Shown in pieces: positions 39,292-50,697 of a DNA stretch of 64,000 bases (position 1 is its first letter; each line of letters begins with the position of its first letter). Position numbers and translations under genes: made by a program. Below the pieces are notes generated by a model. The model was given only the letters and a program-made list of their open reading frames with translations, searched no databases and was not told the origin of the DNA. The DNA is from Paracoccus sigandri (GTDB lineage Bacteria; Pseudomonadota; Alphaproteobacteria; Rhodobacterales; Rhodobacteraceae): assembly GCF_003709565.1 (NCBI RefSeq), contig NZ_QNRC01000001.1, forward strand, positions 1-64,000, read 5' to 3'.

Positions 39292-40077
39292 ATGCCGCGT
39301 TTCGCGTTGAAGATCGAATATGACGGCGCCCCTTTCGCGGGCTGGCAGGCGCAGGCCGACCGGCCCTCGGTCCAGGGCGCCGTCGAGGCCGCGCTGGCCC
39401 GCCTGGACCCCGGCTTCGCGGCGGGCGCGCGGATCGCGGCGGCGGGCCGAACCGATGCCGGGGTCCATGCCACCGGCCAGGTCGCCCATGCCGATCTGGT
39501 CCGCGACTGGGATCCGTTCCGGCTGCGCGAGGCGCTGAACTGGCACCTGAAACCCGCCCCCGTGGCGGTGCTGGCCGCAGCGCGGGTGGCCGGGGATTTC
39601 CACGCCCGCTTCTCCGCGACCGAGCGGCGCTACCTGTTCCGCCTGCTGGTCCGCCGCGCGCCCGCCACCCATGATCGCGGGCTGGTCTGGCAGGTGCTGA
39701 ACCCGCTGGACCTCGCGGCCATGCGCGCGGGCGCGGCGCATCTGGTCGGACGGCACGACTTCACCACCTTCCGGTCCTCGATCTGCCAGGCGCAGAGCCC
39801 GGTCAAGACGCTGGACCAGGTCGACATCGAGGAGATCGCGCTGCCCCACGGGCGCGAATACCGCTTCACCTTGCGGGCGCGGTCCTTCCTGCACAACCAG
39901 GTGCGCTCGATCGTCGGCACGCTGGAGCGGGTCGGCGCGGGCGCCTGGCCGCCCGAGCGGGTAGCCAAGGTACTGGCAGCCCGCGACCGCGCGGCCTGCG
40001 GCCCGGTCTGCCCGCCGCAGGGCCTGTATCTGACCGGCGTGGGCTATCCGCAGGACCCTTTTAGCCCGGAAGGCTAG
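39292..40077 (+). CDS. truA: tRNA pseudouridine synthase A
   Basis: A 261-residue enzyme making pseudouridine at positions 38-40 of tRNA. The catalytic Asp is Asp55 in [14 protein letters not shown]. Other motifs: [13 protein letters not shown] at the N-terminus, [13 protein letters not shown] and [15 protein letters not shown] near the end. Length is normal. It follows the XpaC-like gene after only three bases. Confidence 0.96.
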   Translation: MPRFALKIEYDGAPFAGWQAQADRPSVQGAVEAALARLDPGFAAGARIAAAGRTDAGVHATGQVAHADLVRDWDPFRLREALNWHLKPAPVAVLAAARVAGDFHARFSATERRYLFRLLVRRAPATHDRGLVWQVLNPLDLAAMRAGAAHLVGRHDFTTFRSSICQAQSPVKTLDQVDIEEIALPHGREYRFTLRARSFLHNQVRSIVGTLERVGAGAWPPERVAKVLAARDRAACGPVCPPQGLYLTGVGYPQDPFSPEG

Positions 40078-40124
40078 GACCAGAAGGCCAGGACCGGCCG
40101 TTAAGGTTAATCGTTGCGTTAAGG

Positions 40125-40877
40125 TTAACGGCGGCCGCGGCGGCGCGGGCGCTCATCGCGGCGCGACACCACGATCTTCACCGTGTTCCACAGGATCCAC
40201 AGGTCCATCGCCATGCTGCGATGGCGCTGATAGATCAGGTCGATCTTCAGCTTGGCGGGAAGGCAGCGGCGGTAATAGGCGGCCTCGGTGGCCTCGGCGC
40301 TCTTGCAGCCGGCAAGGATGCGGTCCTCGTGCCGGTGATAGATCAGCGTGGCCAGCCCGGTCACGCCGGGGCGGCTTTTCAGCACCTGCGTATAGATGGC
40401 GGGAAACCGCTCGACATATTCGCGCAGCGGCGGACGCGGGCCGACGAAGCTCATGTCGCCGCGCAGGATATTGAACAATTGCGGCAATTCGTCGATCCGC
40501 GAACGGCGCAGGAAATGGCCGAAAGGCGTGATCCGCCAGTGCTTGTGCGCGCCGGTGGCGCCGAAATCGCCCTCTTGCCGCAGCATGGTGCGGAACTTCA
40601 CCTGGGTGAAGGGATGGCCCGGCGCGCGCATCCGTTCGGCCACGTAGAAGATCGGGCGGCCCTGTTTCAGCAGCAGGATCCCGGCGACCAGCAGCATCAC
40701 GAAGCCAAGCGGAATCAGCAGGATAAGCGCGAACCCGACATCGAACAGCCGCTTGGCCAGCGGCATCGGCCGGATCGGATGGGCATGAGAGGCGCCAAGG
40801 AACCACGCCATCTTGGGCGACACGAGCGGTGTCATCCGGGTCGCGTCAGTCTTCTCCCAGTCGTGGTGAATTGTCAC
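40125..40877 (-). CDS. Sugar transferase (undecaprenyl-phosphate phosphotransferase type)
   Basis: A 250-residue bacterial sugar transferase. One membrane helix (LFDVGFALILLIPLGFVMLL) is followed by the catalytic domain: KFRTMLRQEGDFGATG, ITPFGHFLRRSRIDELPQLF, NILRGDMSFVGPRPPLREYV and the end RPGVTGLATLIY. It should begin synthesis of a surface polysaccharide by transferring sugar-1-phosphate to undecaprenyl phosphate. No polysaccharide cluster is nearby. The C-terminus is strongly basic (RRDERPRRRGRR). Divergent from the universal stress protein gene. Confidence 0.9.
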   Translation of the reverse strand: MTIHHDWEKTDATRMTPLVSPKMAWFLGASHAHPIRPMPLAKRLFDVGFALILLIPLGFVMLLVAGILLLKQGRPIFYVAERMRAPGHPFTQVKFRTMLRQEGDFGATGAHKHWRITPFGHFLRRSRIDELPQLFNILRGDMSFVGPRPPLREYVERFPAIYTQVLKSRPGVTGLATLIYHRHEDRILAGCKSAEATEAAYYRRCLPAKLKIDLIYQRHRSMAMDLWILWNTVKIVVSRRDERPRRRGRR

Positions 40878-41033
40878 GATCCCATCCAGCTAGTCCGATG
40901 CTTGGCTTTTTTTGCGGTAGCACAAAGCTTCCGGCATGGGAACCACGCGACGGGGCCGCGGTTCCAATGACTTGCGCCAGCATGGCACATCGGCCACTCT
41001 GTCGGCAGGAAATGGCCAAGTCAGAGGGCGCTG

Positions 41034-41489
41034 ATGCGCAAATTCCTCGTTCTTCTGGACGATACTCACGAATGCTTGAACGCCATGCGCTTCGCGGCGA
41101 TGCGCGCCTCGAACAGCGATGGCGGCGTGGTGATCCTGTCGGTGATCCCGGCCGAGGACATCCAGCACGGCTTCGGCGTCGCCGAACTGATGCGCGCCGA
41201 GGCCCGCGAACGGATCGAGGCGCATTACGAGGTCTTTGCCAAATGGATGCGCTCGCGCCCCAAGGTCGAGCCGGAACTGATCATCCGCGAGGGCGACCCG
41301 GCCGAGGAACTGCTGCGCGTCGTGGCCGAGGACCCCGAGATCGGCATCGTCGTGCTGGGCCTGTCCAGCGAGAAATCCGCCCAGAACCCGGTGCTGACCC
41401 GCCTGTTGCGCGATGTCACGGCCCTGCCCTGCCCGATCACGCTGGTGCCGGGCGACATGTCGAAGGAACGGCTTGAAGCGATCACCTGA
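41034..41489 (+). CDS. Universal stress protein
   Basis: A 151-residue UspA-type protein. KFLVLLDDTHECLNAMRFAA at the N-terminus, then VVILSVIPAEDIQHGFGVAE and EIGIVVLGLSSEKSAQNPVL. The ATP-binding Gly motif G-2x-G-9x-G(S/T) is not complete, so ATP binding is unsure. Single gene before NifU, possibly read with it (66-base gap). Confidence 0.9.
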   Translation: MRKFLVLLDDTHECLNAMRFAAMRASNSDGGVVILSVIPAEDIQHGFGVAELMRAEARERIEAHYEVFAKWMRSRPKVEPELIIREGDPAEELLRVVAEDPEIGIVVLGLSSEKSAQNPVLTRLLRDVTALPCPITLVPGDMSKERLEAIT

Positions 41490-41555
41490 GGGGCCCCGCG
41501 CCTTGACCCGAGGCCCGCCGATCTCCATATCTGTCAGCGCCAAAGGAGCGCGCCC

Positions 41556-42116
41556 ATGTTCATCCAGACCGAGACCACCCCGAACCCCGCCACGCTGAAG
41601 TTCCTGCCCGGCGAGACCGTGCTGGGCGAGGGCACCGCCGACTATCCCAATGCCGAGGCGGCGGGCAATTCGCCCCTGGCGCAGAGGATCTTCGCGATCG
41701 AGGGCGTGACCGGCGTGTTCCTGGGCCGCGACTTCATCACCGTGACCAAGGCCGAGGCGCTTCCCTGGGACCACCTGAAGCCCTCGGTGCTGGGCGCGAT
41801 CATGGAGCATTTCCAGTCCGGCGCCCCGGCGATCGAGGGCGACGGCCCCGACACGGCGGGCCATGCCAGCCATGACGGCCCCGATGCCGAGATCGTCATC
41901 CAGATCAAGGAATTGCTGGATACCCGCGTGCGCCCGGCGGTGGCCCAGGATGGCGGCGACATCACCTTCCACGGCTTCGACCGCGGCATCGTCTACCTGC
42001 ACATGCAGGGCGCCTGCGCGGGCTGCCCCTCGTCCACGCTGACGCTGAAGATGGGGATCGAGAACCTCTTGCGCCACTACATCCCCGAGGTGATCGAGGT
42101 CCGCCCCGTTGCCTGA
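41556..42116 (+). CDS. NifU family iron-sulfur scaffold/carrier protein
   Basis: A 186-residue protein with two domains: an N-terminal Nfu-N domain (FIQTETTPNPATLKFLPGET) and a C-terminal NifU domain with the CxxC motif in HMQGACAGCPSSTLTLKMGI. It delivers Fe-S clusters to target enzymes. Start ATG at 41556 follows AAAGGAG. The stop codon overlaps the tsaB start by 8 bases, a common alphaproteobacterial arrangement. Confidence 0.94.
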   Translation: MFIQTETTPNPATLKFLPGETVLGEGTADYPNAEAAGNSPLAQRIFAIEGVTGVFLGRDFITVTKAEALPWDHLKPSVLGAIMEHFQSGAPAIEGDGPDTAGHASHDGPDAEIVIQIKELLDTRVRPAVAQDGGDITFHGFDRGIVYLHMQGACAGCPSSTLTLKMGIENLLRHYIPEVIEVRPVA

Positions 42117-42711
42117 CCCGATCGGACTGGGTTTCGACACGTCGGCCGCGCATTGCGCGGCCGCTTTGCTGTGCGGCGACCGGGTTCTGGCATCGCGCCA
42201 CGAGGAGATGGCCAAGGGCCAGGCCGAGCGGCTGTTTCCCCTGCTGGAGGGGCTTCTGGCCGAGGCCGGGCTGGGCTGGGCCGAGCTGGACGTGATCGGC
42301 GTGGGCATCGGGCCGGGCAATTTCACCGGCATCCGCGTGGCGGTGGCGGCGGCGCGCGGGCTGGCGCTGTCGCTTGGCATCCCCGCCGTCGGCGTCACCA
42401 TCACCGAAGCCGCGGCCTTCGACCTGCCACGCCCCTGCCGCGTTGCCGTCCCCTCGCGCCGCGACCAGGTGATCTGGCAGGATTTCGGCGCCGATGAAGA
42501 CGAACAGGCGGGAAGCCGTCCGCAGCAAGCTGCGGCCGGCGCGCTGCCGCCCGGCCCCGCGCCGGCTGCGCCGGCGGTCCCGCTGGCCGAGGCCATCGCG
42601 CGCCTGGCGCTGGCGCGGCGCCAGGATCCCGGCCCGCGCCCGGCCCCGCTCTACCTGCGCCCGGCCGATGCCGCCCCGCCGCGCGAAGCCGCCCCGGTCA
42701 TCCTGCCGTGA
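42109..42711 (+). CDS. tsaB: TsaB, t6A modification complex subunit
   Basis: A 200-residue protein, paralogue of TsaD without the metal site, which is required in bacteria for t6A formation. N-terminal LGFDTSAAHCAAALLCGDRV, then GVGIGPGNFTGIRVAVAAAR and the family C-terminus with APLYLRPADAAPPR. It starts with TTG or the overlapping MPDPIG start within nifU and overlaps rimI by 4 bases, in line with the usual tsaB-rimI pair. Confidence 0.93.
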   Translation: MPDPIGLGFDTSAAHCAAALLCGDRVLASRHEEMAKGQAERLFPLLEGLLAEAGLGWAELDVIGVGIGPGNFTGIRVAVAAARGLALSLGIPAVGVTITEAAAFDLPRPCRVAVPSRRDQVIWQDFGADEDEQAGSRPQQAAAGALPPGPAPAAPAVPLAEAIARLALARRQDPGPRPAPLYLRPADAAPPREAAPVILP

Positions 42712-43130
42712 CGCCCGAGGCGCTGGCCGCGCTGCACGCCCGCTGCTTCACCGCGCCCCGGCCCTGGTCGGCACGGGAATTCGCCCAGCTTCTGGAAAGC
42801 CCCCGCTGCTTCCTGCTGACCCGCCCGCCGGACACCCCCCTGGGCTTCCTCCTGGGCCGGGTGATCGCGGACGAGGCAGAGCTTCTGACCCTCGCCGTCG
42901 CCCCCGAGGCCCGCCGCGCCGGGCTGGGCCGCGATCTGACGCGCGAATTTGCCGCAACGTCGCGGGCGCGGGGCGCGACCGGCGCCTTCCTGGAGGTGGC
43001 GGCGGACAACCGGGCAGCACGGGCGCTCTATGCCGGGCTGGGCTGGCGCGAGGCGGGGCGCAGGCGCGGCTATTACGGGCCCGGCCGGGACGCCCTGGTG
43101 CTGTCGCTGGCACTGGCCGCGGACCAATAA
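42708..43130 (+). CDS. rimI: Ribosomal protein-alanine N-acetyltransferase family protein
   Basis: A 140-residue GNAT acetyltransferase. The acetyl-CoA binding site is VAPEARRAGLGRDLTREF (Q/RxxGxG/A), followed by FLEVAADNRAARALYAGLGW, typical of RimI. It acetylates the N-terminus of ribosomal protein S18 in E. coli; the substrate here is inferred. Starts in the end of tsaB. Confidence 0.9.
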   Translation: MTPEALAALHARCFTAPRPWSAREFAQLLESPRCFLLTRPPDTPLGFLLGRVIADEAELLTLAVAPEARRAGLGRDLTREFAATSRARGATGAFLEVAADNRAARALYAGLGWREAGRRRGYYGPGRDALVLSLALAADQ

Positions 43131-43135
43131 TGCTG

Positions 43136-43164
43136 TTGACCCCTTCGGGCCGATGCGCCCTAAT
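43136..43164 (+). promoter_or_regulatory. Candidate promoter of the nucleoside transporter operon
   Basis: TTGACC at 43136-43141 and CCTAAT at 43159-43164 with a 17-base spacer, just after rimI. CGCCCT (43156-43161) and AGGGCG (43177-43182) form an inverted repeat across the start region that could be an operator. Confidence 0.4.
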
Positions 43165-43219
43165 CAACCCATTACAAGGGCGTCTGAATCGCCCGCATCA
43201 AACAGGATGGGGTTCCGCA

Positions 43220-44208
43220 ATGACCTTCATGAAATCGCTTCTGGCGGGCTCGGCGCTGGCGGCGCTTGCGGCCGGGGCCGCTTCGGCCGAACCGGCGCTG
43301 ATCTTCGACCTTGGCGGCAAGTTCGACAAATCCTTCAACGAGGCCGCCTTCACCGGCGCGCAGCGTTGGGTCGAGGAGACCGGCGGCAGCTACAAGGAGC
43401 TGGAGATGCAGTCCGAGGCGCAGCGCGAACAGGCCCTGCGCAGGCTGGCGGAAACCGGCGCCAATCCCATCGTGATGACCGGCTTCGCCTTCGGCGACGT
43501 GCTGAACAAGGTGGCCCCCGACTATCCCGACACGAAATTCTCGATCATCGACATGGTCGTGGACCAGCCCAACGTGCAATCGGTGGTCTTCACCGAGGAA
43601 CAGGGCAGCTATCTGGCCGGCGTGATGGCGGCCCATGCCACGCAGACCGACACGGTGGGCTTCATCGGCGGCATGGACATCCCGCTGATCCACAAGTTCG
43701 AATGCGGCTTCGCGCAGGGCTTCAAGGCGGTCAAGCCGGAAGGCCGGGTGCTGATCAACTATACCGGCACGACGCCCGCGGCCTGGAACGACCCGGTCAA
43801 GGGCGGCGAACTGGCCCGCGCGCAGAAATCGCAGGGCGCCGACGTGATCTATGCGGCGGCGGGCGGCACCGGCATCGGCGTGCTGCAGACGGCCGCCGAC
43901 GAGGGCATCCTGTCGATCGGCGTGGACAGCAACCAGAACCACCTGCATCCGGGCCAGGTGCTGACCTCGATGGTCAAGCGGGTGGACAACGCGGTCTTCG
44001 ACGCCTTCACCGCGGGCACCGACCTGGCGCCGGGCGTCACCGTCATGGACCTGGCCGCCGACGGCGTGGCCGTCGCCATCGACGAGCACAACCAGGAGCT
44101 GGTCACCCCCGAGATGCAGGCCGCCATCGACGAGGCCACCGCCGCGATCACCTCGGGCGAGATCGCGGTTCACGACTACATGACCGACAACACCTGCCCG
44201 GTCCAGTA

Positions 44209-44209
<1 letters not shown>
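43220..44209 (+). CDS. BMP family ABC transporter substrate-binding protein
   Basis: A 329-residue periplasmic protein with an N-terminal signal peptide (LLAGSALAALAAGAASA). The BMP domain shows LIFDLGGKFDKSFNEAAFTG, MTGFAFGDVLNKVA, GFIGGMDIPLIHKFECGF and ADVIYAAAGGTGIGVLQTAA. BMP proteins bind nucleosides (guanosine, inosine and so on). First gene of a five-gene run: binding protein, ATPase, two permeases and purine nucleoside phosphorylase. Start ATG at 43220. Confidence 0.94.
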
Positions 44210-45854
<1,645 letters not shown>

Positions 45855-45855
<1 letters not shown>

Positions 45856-46952
45856 TGGACAAGATGCCGAAATGGGCCGATGTCATCCTGACGCCGCTGA
45901 TCTCGCTGATCCTCGCGATGGCGATCTCGGCGCTGGTGATCCTGGCCATCGGGGAATCGCCGTGGGAGGCGCTGACCACCATGGTCGATGGCGCGCTGGG
46001 ATCCAGCTATGGCTGGGGCTTCACGCTCTATTACACCACCAATTTCATCTTCACCGGGCTGGCGGTGATGGTCGCCTATCACGCCAGCCTGTTCAATATC
46101 GGCGGCGAGGGCCAGGCGGCGATGGGCGGCCTGGGCGTCGCGCTGGTCCTGCTCTACCTGCCGCTGCCGCACTGGGCGCTGGCGCTGCCCGCCGCGATGG
46201 TCGGCGCGGCGCTGTTCGGCGCGGCATGGGCGCTGATCCCGGCCTGGCTGCAGGCGAAGCGCGGCAGCCATATCGTCATCACCACGATCATGTTCAACTT
46301 CATCGCCGCCGCGGCCCTGAACTACGTGCTGGTCAACCTGCTGCGCCCGGTGGGCAGCATGGACCCGGCCTCGGCCCGCTTCCCGCCGGCCACCCATCTG
46401 CCGAAACTGTCCGAGATGGCGGCCGGCATCGGGCTGGACTGGGGCCGCAACACGCCCGTGAACGTCACCTTCTTCGTGGCCATCGCCGCCTGCCTGCTGG
46501 TCTGGCTGCTGATCTGGCGCACCCGCCTGGGATACGAGATCCGCGCCCTCGGCCGGTCCGAGCCCGGCGCGCTCTATGCCGGGATCAACCCGGTGCGCAT
46601 CATCGTCATCGCCATGCTGGTCTCGGGCGGGCTGGCCGGGCTGATGGCCATCAACAACGTCATGGGCGAATCCGAACGGCTGGTGCTGAACGCGGTCGAG
46701 GGCGCGGGCTTCATCGGCATCGCCGTGGCGCTGATGGGCCGCAACCACCCCTTCGGCGTCTTCCTGGCGGCGCTGCTGTTCGGCTTCCTCTACCAGGGCG
46801 GGGGCGAGCTGGCGCTCTGGACCTCGATCCCGCGCGAGCTGATCGTGGTCATCCAGGCGCTGGTGATCCTGTTCACCGGGGCCCTGGACAACATGGTGCG
46901 GATGCCGCTTGAACGGATCTTCCTGGCCATGCGCAAGCGGGGGCGCGCGTGA
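45855..46952 (+). CDS. Nucleoside ABC transporter permease 1
   Basis: A 365-residue integral membrane protein of the BPD/LivH-type permease family with about 9 to 10 helices. NIGGEGQAAMGGLGVALVLL and GSHIVITTIMFNFIAAAALN are typical of the guanosine transporter (NupP-like) permease. C-terminal GFIGIAVALMGRNHPFGVFL is the cytoplasmic coupling loop. It shares ATGA-type overlaps with both neighbours. Confidence 0.93.
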
Positions 46953-47917
46953 TGGATTTCGCCACGGTCATCCAGATCCTCGACAGCGCGGTGCGGCTGA
47001 TGACGCCCCTGCTGCTGGCCTGCCTCGCCGGGCTCTATTCGGAACGCTCGGGCGTCTTCGACATCGGGCTCGAGGGCAAGATGCTGATGGCGGCCTTCAC
47101 CGCCGCCTCGGTGGCCTATGCGACCGGCAGCGCCTGGCTGGGGCTGATCGCCGGGGTGGCGGGCTCGATGGCGCTGTCGCTGGTCCACGGGCTCTCGTCG
47201 ATCACCTTTCGCGGCAACCAGCTGATTTCCGGCGTCGCCATCAACTTCCTCGCCTCGGGGCTGACGGTGCTGCTGGGCCAGAAGATCTTCGGGCTTGGCG
47301 GCCGCACCCCCTCGCTGACCGGCGCCGGCCGCTTCCCCGAGATCCAGCTGCCCTTCGCCGCCGCCCTGCGCGACGTGCCGGTGATCGGGCCGATCTATGC
47401 CGAGCTGATCTCGGGCCACACGATCCTGGTCTATGTGGCCTTCCTGATGGTGCCGCTGACCTGGTGGGTGCTGTTCCGCACCCGCTTCGGGCTGCGCCTG
47501 CGCGCGGTGGGCGAAAACCCGGCCTCGGTCGACACCGCGGGCGTCTCGGTCACCCGGCTGCGCTATGCCGCCATCGCCATCTGCGGGCTTCTGTGCGGGC
47601 TGGCGGGCGCCTACCTGGCCACCGGCCTCTCGGCGGGCTTCGTCAAGGAGATGACCGCCGGACGCGGCTTCATCGCCCTGGCCGCGCTGATCTTCGCCAA
47701 ATGGCGGCCGTGGAGCGCGCTTGGCGCGACCTTCCTCTTCGGCCTGCTGGAAGCAATCGCCAACCGCTATCCCAATCTCGACCTGGGGATCGTCACCATC
47801 CCCTCGATGTTCATGAACGCGCTGCCCTATATCCTGACCGTCATCATCCTGGCGGGCTTCGTCGGCCGCGCCATCCCGCCGCGCGCGGGCGGAGAACCCT
47901 ATGTCAAAGAGCGTTGA
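46952..47917 (+). CDS. Nucleoside ABC transporter permease 2
   Basis: A 321-residue permease, partner of the preceding one (NupQ-like). IGLEGKMLMAAFTAASVAYA and FRGNQLISGVAINFLASGLT give the family pattern; GRGFIALAALIFAKWRPWSA is the coupling loop. ATG at 46952 overlaps the stop codon of permease 1; an in-frame GTG one codon earlier is also possible. Its 3' end overlaps the phosphorylase gene by 17 bases. Confidence 0.93.
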   Translation: MDFATVIQILDSAVRLMTPLLLACLAGLYSERSGVFDIGLEGKMLMAAFTAASVAYATGSAWLGLIAGVAGSMALSLVHGLSSITFRGNQLISGVAINFLASGLTVLLGQKIFGLGGRTPSLTGAGRFPEIQLPFAAALRDVPVIGPIYAELISGHTILVYVAFLMVPLTWWVLFRTRFGLRLRAVGENPASVDTAGVSVTRLRYAAIAICGLLCGLAGAYLATGLSAGFVKEMTAGRGFIALAALIFAKWRPWSALGATFLFGLLEAIANRYPNLDLGIVTIPSMFMNALPYILTVIILAGFVGRAIPPRAGGEPYVKER

Positions 47918-48701
47918 ACTGGCCCGGCTGATCCGCGACCGCGCGGGGCAGGCGGCGCCGGAATACGGCCTGATCCTCGGCTCGGGCCTCGGCCATCTGT
48001 CGGAAACGGTCCAGGGCACGGCGATCCCCTATTCCGACCTGCCGGGCTTTCCCCATGCGGGCGTCTCGGGCCATGTCCCGCAGCTGGTCATCGGCCAGCT
48101 GGAGGGCCGCCGGGTCGCGGTCCTCGGCGGCCGGTCGCATTACTACGAATCGGGCCGCGCCGACGCCATGCGCCTGCCGCTCGAAACCCTGGCCGCGCTT
48201 GGCTGCGACCGGCTGATCCTAACCAATGCGGCGGGATCGCTGCGCGCCGACATCCCGCCGGGCGGGCTGATGCTGCTGAACGACCACATCGCCTTCGCCG
48301 GCACCAACCCGCTGATCGGCGAACAGACCGACGCCCGCTTCGTGCCGATGACCGATGCCCATGACGCCGACCTGCGCGCCGCCATCCTCGCCGCCGCCCA
48401 GGCCGAGGGGATCGAGCTGCCCGAGGGCGTCTATTGCTGGTTCTCGGGCCCCAGCTTCGAGACCCCGGCCGAGATCCGCGCCGCGCGCATCCTCGGCGCC
48501 GACGCGGTCGGCATGTCCACCGTGCCGGAGATCATCCTGGCCCGCTTCCTCGGCATCCGCTGCGCGGCGATCTCGGTCATCACCAACATGGGCGCGGGGA
48601 TGAGCGACGAAGCGATCAGCCACGACCACACCAAGGCCATGGCCCCGCTCGGCGCGGCGAAGCTGGAACGCATCCTGCGCCGCCTGCTGCGCGCCGCCTG
48701 A
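47901..48701 (+). CDS. Purine-nucleoside phosphorylase
   Basis: A 266-residue phosphorylase of the PNP/MTAP class that splits inosine or guanosine with phosphate. GLILGSGLGHLSETV binds phosphate, GRSHYYESGRADAMRLPLET and LILTNAAGSLRADIPPGGLM are family motifs, and GPSFETPAEIRAARILGADA with VITNMGAGMSDEAISHDHT form the active site. Overlap with the permease gene shows that imported nucleosides are directly processed. Substrate range not read from sequence. Confidence 0.93.
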   Translation: MSKSVELARLIRDRAGQAAPEYGLILGSGLGHLSETVQGTAIPYSDLPGFPHAGVSGHVPQLVIGQLEGRRVAVLGGRSHYYESGRADAMRLPLETLAALGCDRLILTNAAGSLRADIPPGGLMLLNDHIAFAGTNPLIGEQTDARFVPMTDAHDADLRAAILAAAQAEGIELPEGVYCWFSGPSFETPAEIRAARILGADAVGMSTVPEIILARFLGIRCAAISVITNMGAGMSDEAISHDHTKAMAPLGAAKLERILRRLLRAA

Positions 48702-48717
48702 CCCCTCGCCCGGCCGC

Positions 48718-48739
48718 TTTCATCTTGGCCCAAATATCC
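48718..48739 (-). repeat. Dispersed intergenic motif, copy 2
   Basis: Identical over 22 bases to 35613-35634, again just after the end of an operon. Confidence 0.7.
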
Positions 48740-48774
48740 CCGCCGGAGGCACCTGCCCCCGCCCCGAACGCAAG

Positions 48775-48800
48775 GGGCCGCGGGGATAAACCCGCGGCCC
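48775..48800. terminator. Hairpin between convergent genes
   Basis: GGGCCGCGGG pairs with CCCGCGGCCC around GATAAA, a perfect 10-base stem between the phosphorylase and the convergent L,D-transpeptidase. No long T run, so a bidirectional terminator is likely but not sure. Confidence 0.55.
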
Positions 48801-48824
48801 GCGTCTTTCCGGCCTCAGCCCCGG

Positions 48825-49400
48825 TCAGTAGACATAGACCGGCGTTCCCAGCGGCACCTTGTCGTAAAGGCTCATCACCGCCTCGTTGCGCATCCGCAGG
48901 CAGCCATTGCTGACCGCCCGGCCGATCGAGTTCGGCTCGGTCGTGCCGTGGATGCGGATCGCCGTGTCCTGGCCCTTGTCGTTGTAGAGATACAGCGCCC
49001 GCGCCCCCAGGGGGTTGTTCGGCCCGCCCGGCATCCCGTCGGCATAGCGCGCATAGGCGGCGGGGTTGCGCTGGATCATCTCGTTCGTGGGGCGCCAGCT
49101 GGGCCATTCGACCTTGCGGCCGACCACGGCGCGGCCCTTCCAGACCAGCTCTGCGGTGCCCACGGCGACGCCATAGCGGATCGCCCGGCCCGGCGCGATG
49201 ACGTGATAGAGGAAGAAGTCCTTGCTGACCACGACGATGCTGCCGACCTCGAAATCCTCGCGGATGGCGACCTCGGTCGGCGCATAGGGATCGCGGGCGG
49301 CGGCGGGCGCGGGCGTCGCCTGGGCCATTGCCGACGAGGGGGCCAGCGCGGACGCGGCGATCAGCGGCAGGGCCAGCGACATCAGTTGACGGCGGTTCAT
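48825..49400 (-). CDS. L,D-transpeptidase (YkuD domain)
   Basis: A 191-residue exported protein. Signal sequence MNRRQLMSLALPLIAASALA with double Arg. The YkuD catalytic motif is IRIHGTTEPNSIGRAVSNGC, with His151 and nucleophile Cys167, followed by LRM. It makes 3-3 peptidoglycan cross-links or attaches proteins to peptidoglycan. ATG at 49400 is preceded by an AGGAAAG RBS; the open frame is longer upstream but out of character. Convergent to the phosphorylase. Confidence 0.93.
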   Translation of the reverse strand: MNRRQLMSLALPLIAASALAPSSAMAQATPAPAAARDPYAPTEVAIREDFEVGSIVVVSKDFFLYHVIAPGRAIRYGVAVGTAELVWKGRAVVGRKVEWPSWRPTNEMIQRNPAAYARYADGMPGGPNNPLGARALYLYNDKGQDTAIRIHGTTEPNSIGRAVSNGCLRMRNEAVMSLYDKVPLGTPVYVY

Positions 49401-49536
49401 GTCAGGGCTTTCCTGTTTGAATTCCGGTGCATTGCCCAAACAGATACACAACAAGCCCCCCCGTCCGCAACTCACGTCGCCGCCAGTGCCGCGCCTTTGC
49501 CTTGAACTTGCGACATGATCGCTACATCTGAGGCCG

Positions 49537-50241
49537 ATGCGCCCGCGAAATCCCCTTCCCCGCACCGCCCCGACACGCCGCCTGCTGCTGGGCGGCGCCC
49601 TGGCGATGCTTGCCACGGGCGCCGGCGCGGACCCCAGCCCGCCCCGCATCCTCGCCTTCGGCGACAGCCTGACCGCGGGCTATGGCCTGCCCCGGGGCAA
49701 GGGTCTGGTGCCGGTCCTGTCCCGGCGGCTTGCGCAGCAGGGCCGCCCCGCGATCCTGCTGGATGGCGGGCTGTCGGGCGATACCAGCTATGGCGGGCGG
49801 GTCCGCATCGGCTGGTCGCTGCGCCGGGGCGTCGACGCGGTGATCGTGCAGCTGGGCGGCAACGACCTGCTGTCGGGCATCCCCGCCGCGCGGGCCGAGG
49901 CGAATTTCGACGCCATCCTGGCGCGGGCCGGCCAGGGCGGGCGGCCGGTGCTGCTGGTCGGCATCCGCACCCCCGAGGATCATCCGCAGCGGGCGGAATG
50001 GGCGGCGCTGTGGCCGCGGCTGGCGGCGCGGCATGGCTGCCTGCTGCTGGCGGATCTCTATGCCCCGCTGGCCGCGATCCCCGTCGGCGAGCGGGCGCCT
50101 TACCTGCTGGCGGACGGCGTCCATCCCTCGGCCCAGGGGGTCGAGCTGATCGCCGAGGCCCTGACGCCCAGGGTGCTGGCACTGCTGGCGATGCTGGACC
50201 CGGGCCCGGCGCGGCCGCCCGTCCGCCGCCTTTCCGGCTGA
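49537..50241 (+). CDS. GDSL-type arylesterase / lysophospholipase
   Basis: A 234-residue SGNH hydrolase. A Tat-like signal (RRLLLGGALAMLATGAGA) suggests export. Block I is AFGDSLTAGYGL (catalytic Ser), block II GLSGDTSYGGR, block III GGNDLLSGI and block V DGVHPSAQG (Asp and His). TesA-like enzymes act on aryl esters, thioesters or lysophospholipids. Single gene, divergent from the L,D-transpeptidase gene and convergent with the copper chaperone gene. Confidence 0.92.
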   Translation: MRPRNPLPRTAPTRRLLLGGALAMLATGAGADPSPPRILAFGDSLTAGYGLPRGKGLVPVLSRRLAQQGRPAILLDGGLSGDTSYGGRVRIGWSLRRGVDAVIVQLGGNDLLSGIPAARAEANFDAILARAGQGGRPVLLVGIRTPEDHPQRAEWAALWPRLAARHGCLLLADLYAPLAAIPVGERAPYLLADGVHPSAQGVELIAEALTPRVLALLAMLDPGPARPPVRRLSG

Positions 50242-50244
50242 GCC

Positions 50245-50697
50245 TCAGTGATGCGCCGCCCCCTGGCGGCGCGGGGTCACATGCGGCGTCACCGGCAGCT
50301 GCAGCGCGACGGTGCCGCAATCGCCGAAATCCAGCGACAGCGGCACCAGCTGGCCCTCCGCGACCGGCGCGTGCAGCCCCATCATCATGACGTGATCGCC
50401 GCCCTGGCGCAGGTGACGGGTCTCTCCGGCGGGAATGGTGATCCCCTCGGCCAGCGGCACCATCTTCATCACCCCGCCCTCATCCAGCGTCCGGTGCAGC
50501 TCGACCCGCGCGGCCAGCTCCGATTCCACCGCCCGCAGATGGCAGTCCCCGGCGCCGCGATTCTCGATCGCCAGATAGGCGGCGGCGGATCGCGGATTGC
50601 CGCTGCGGACATGGCCGTCGGACAGGACCAGCGTCTCGCCGCCGATGGCGGCAAGGGGAAGCAATGCCATGATGGCGGCGCAGGCGGTCGGTCTCAT
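50245..50697 (-). CDS. Copper chaperone PCu(A)C
   Basis: A 150-residue periplasmic protein with a signal peptide (ACAAIMALLPLAAIGG). The copper site is VELHRTLDEGGVMKMVPLAE (H...M..M) with the second part DHVMMMGLHAPVAEGQ (H, M). It delivers Cu(I) to the CuA or CuB centre of cytochrome oxidase. His-rich C-terminus (APAEH-type end HVTPRRQGAAHH). No Sco gene is adjacent. Confidence 0.93.
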   Translation of the reverse strand: MRPTACAAIMALLPLAAIGGETLVLSDGHVRSGNPRSAAAYLAIENRGAGDCHLRAVESELAARVELHRTLDEGGVMKMVPLAEGITIPAGETRHLRQGGDHVMMMGLHAPVAEGQLVPLSLDFGDCGTVALQLPVTPHVTPRRQGAAHH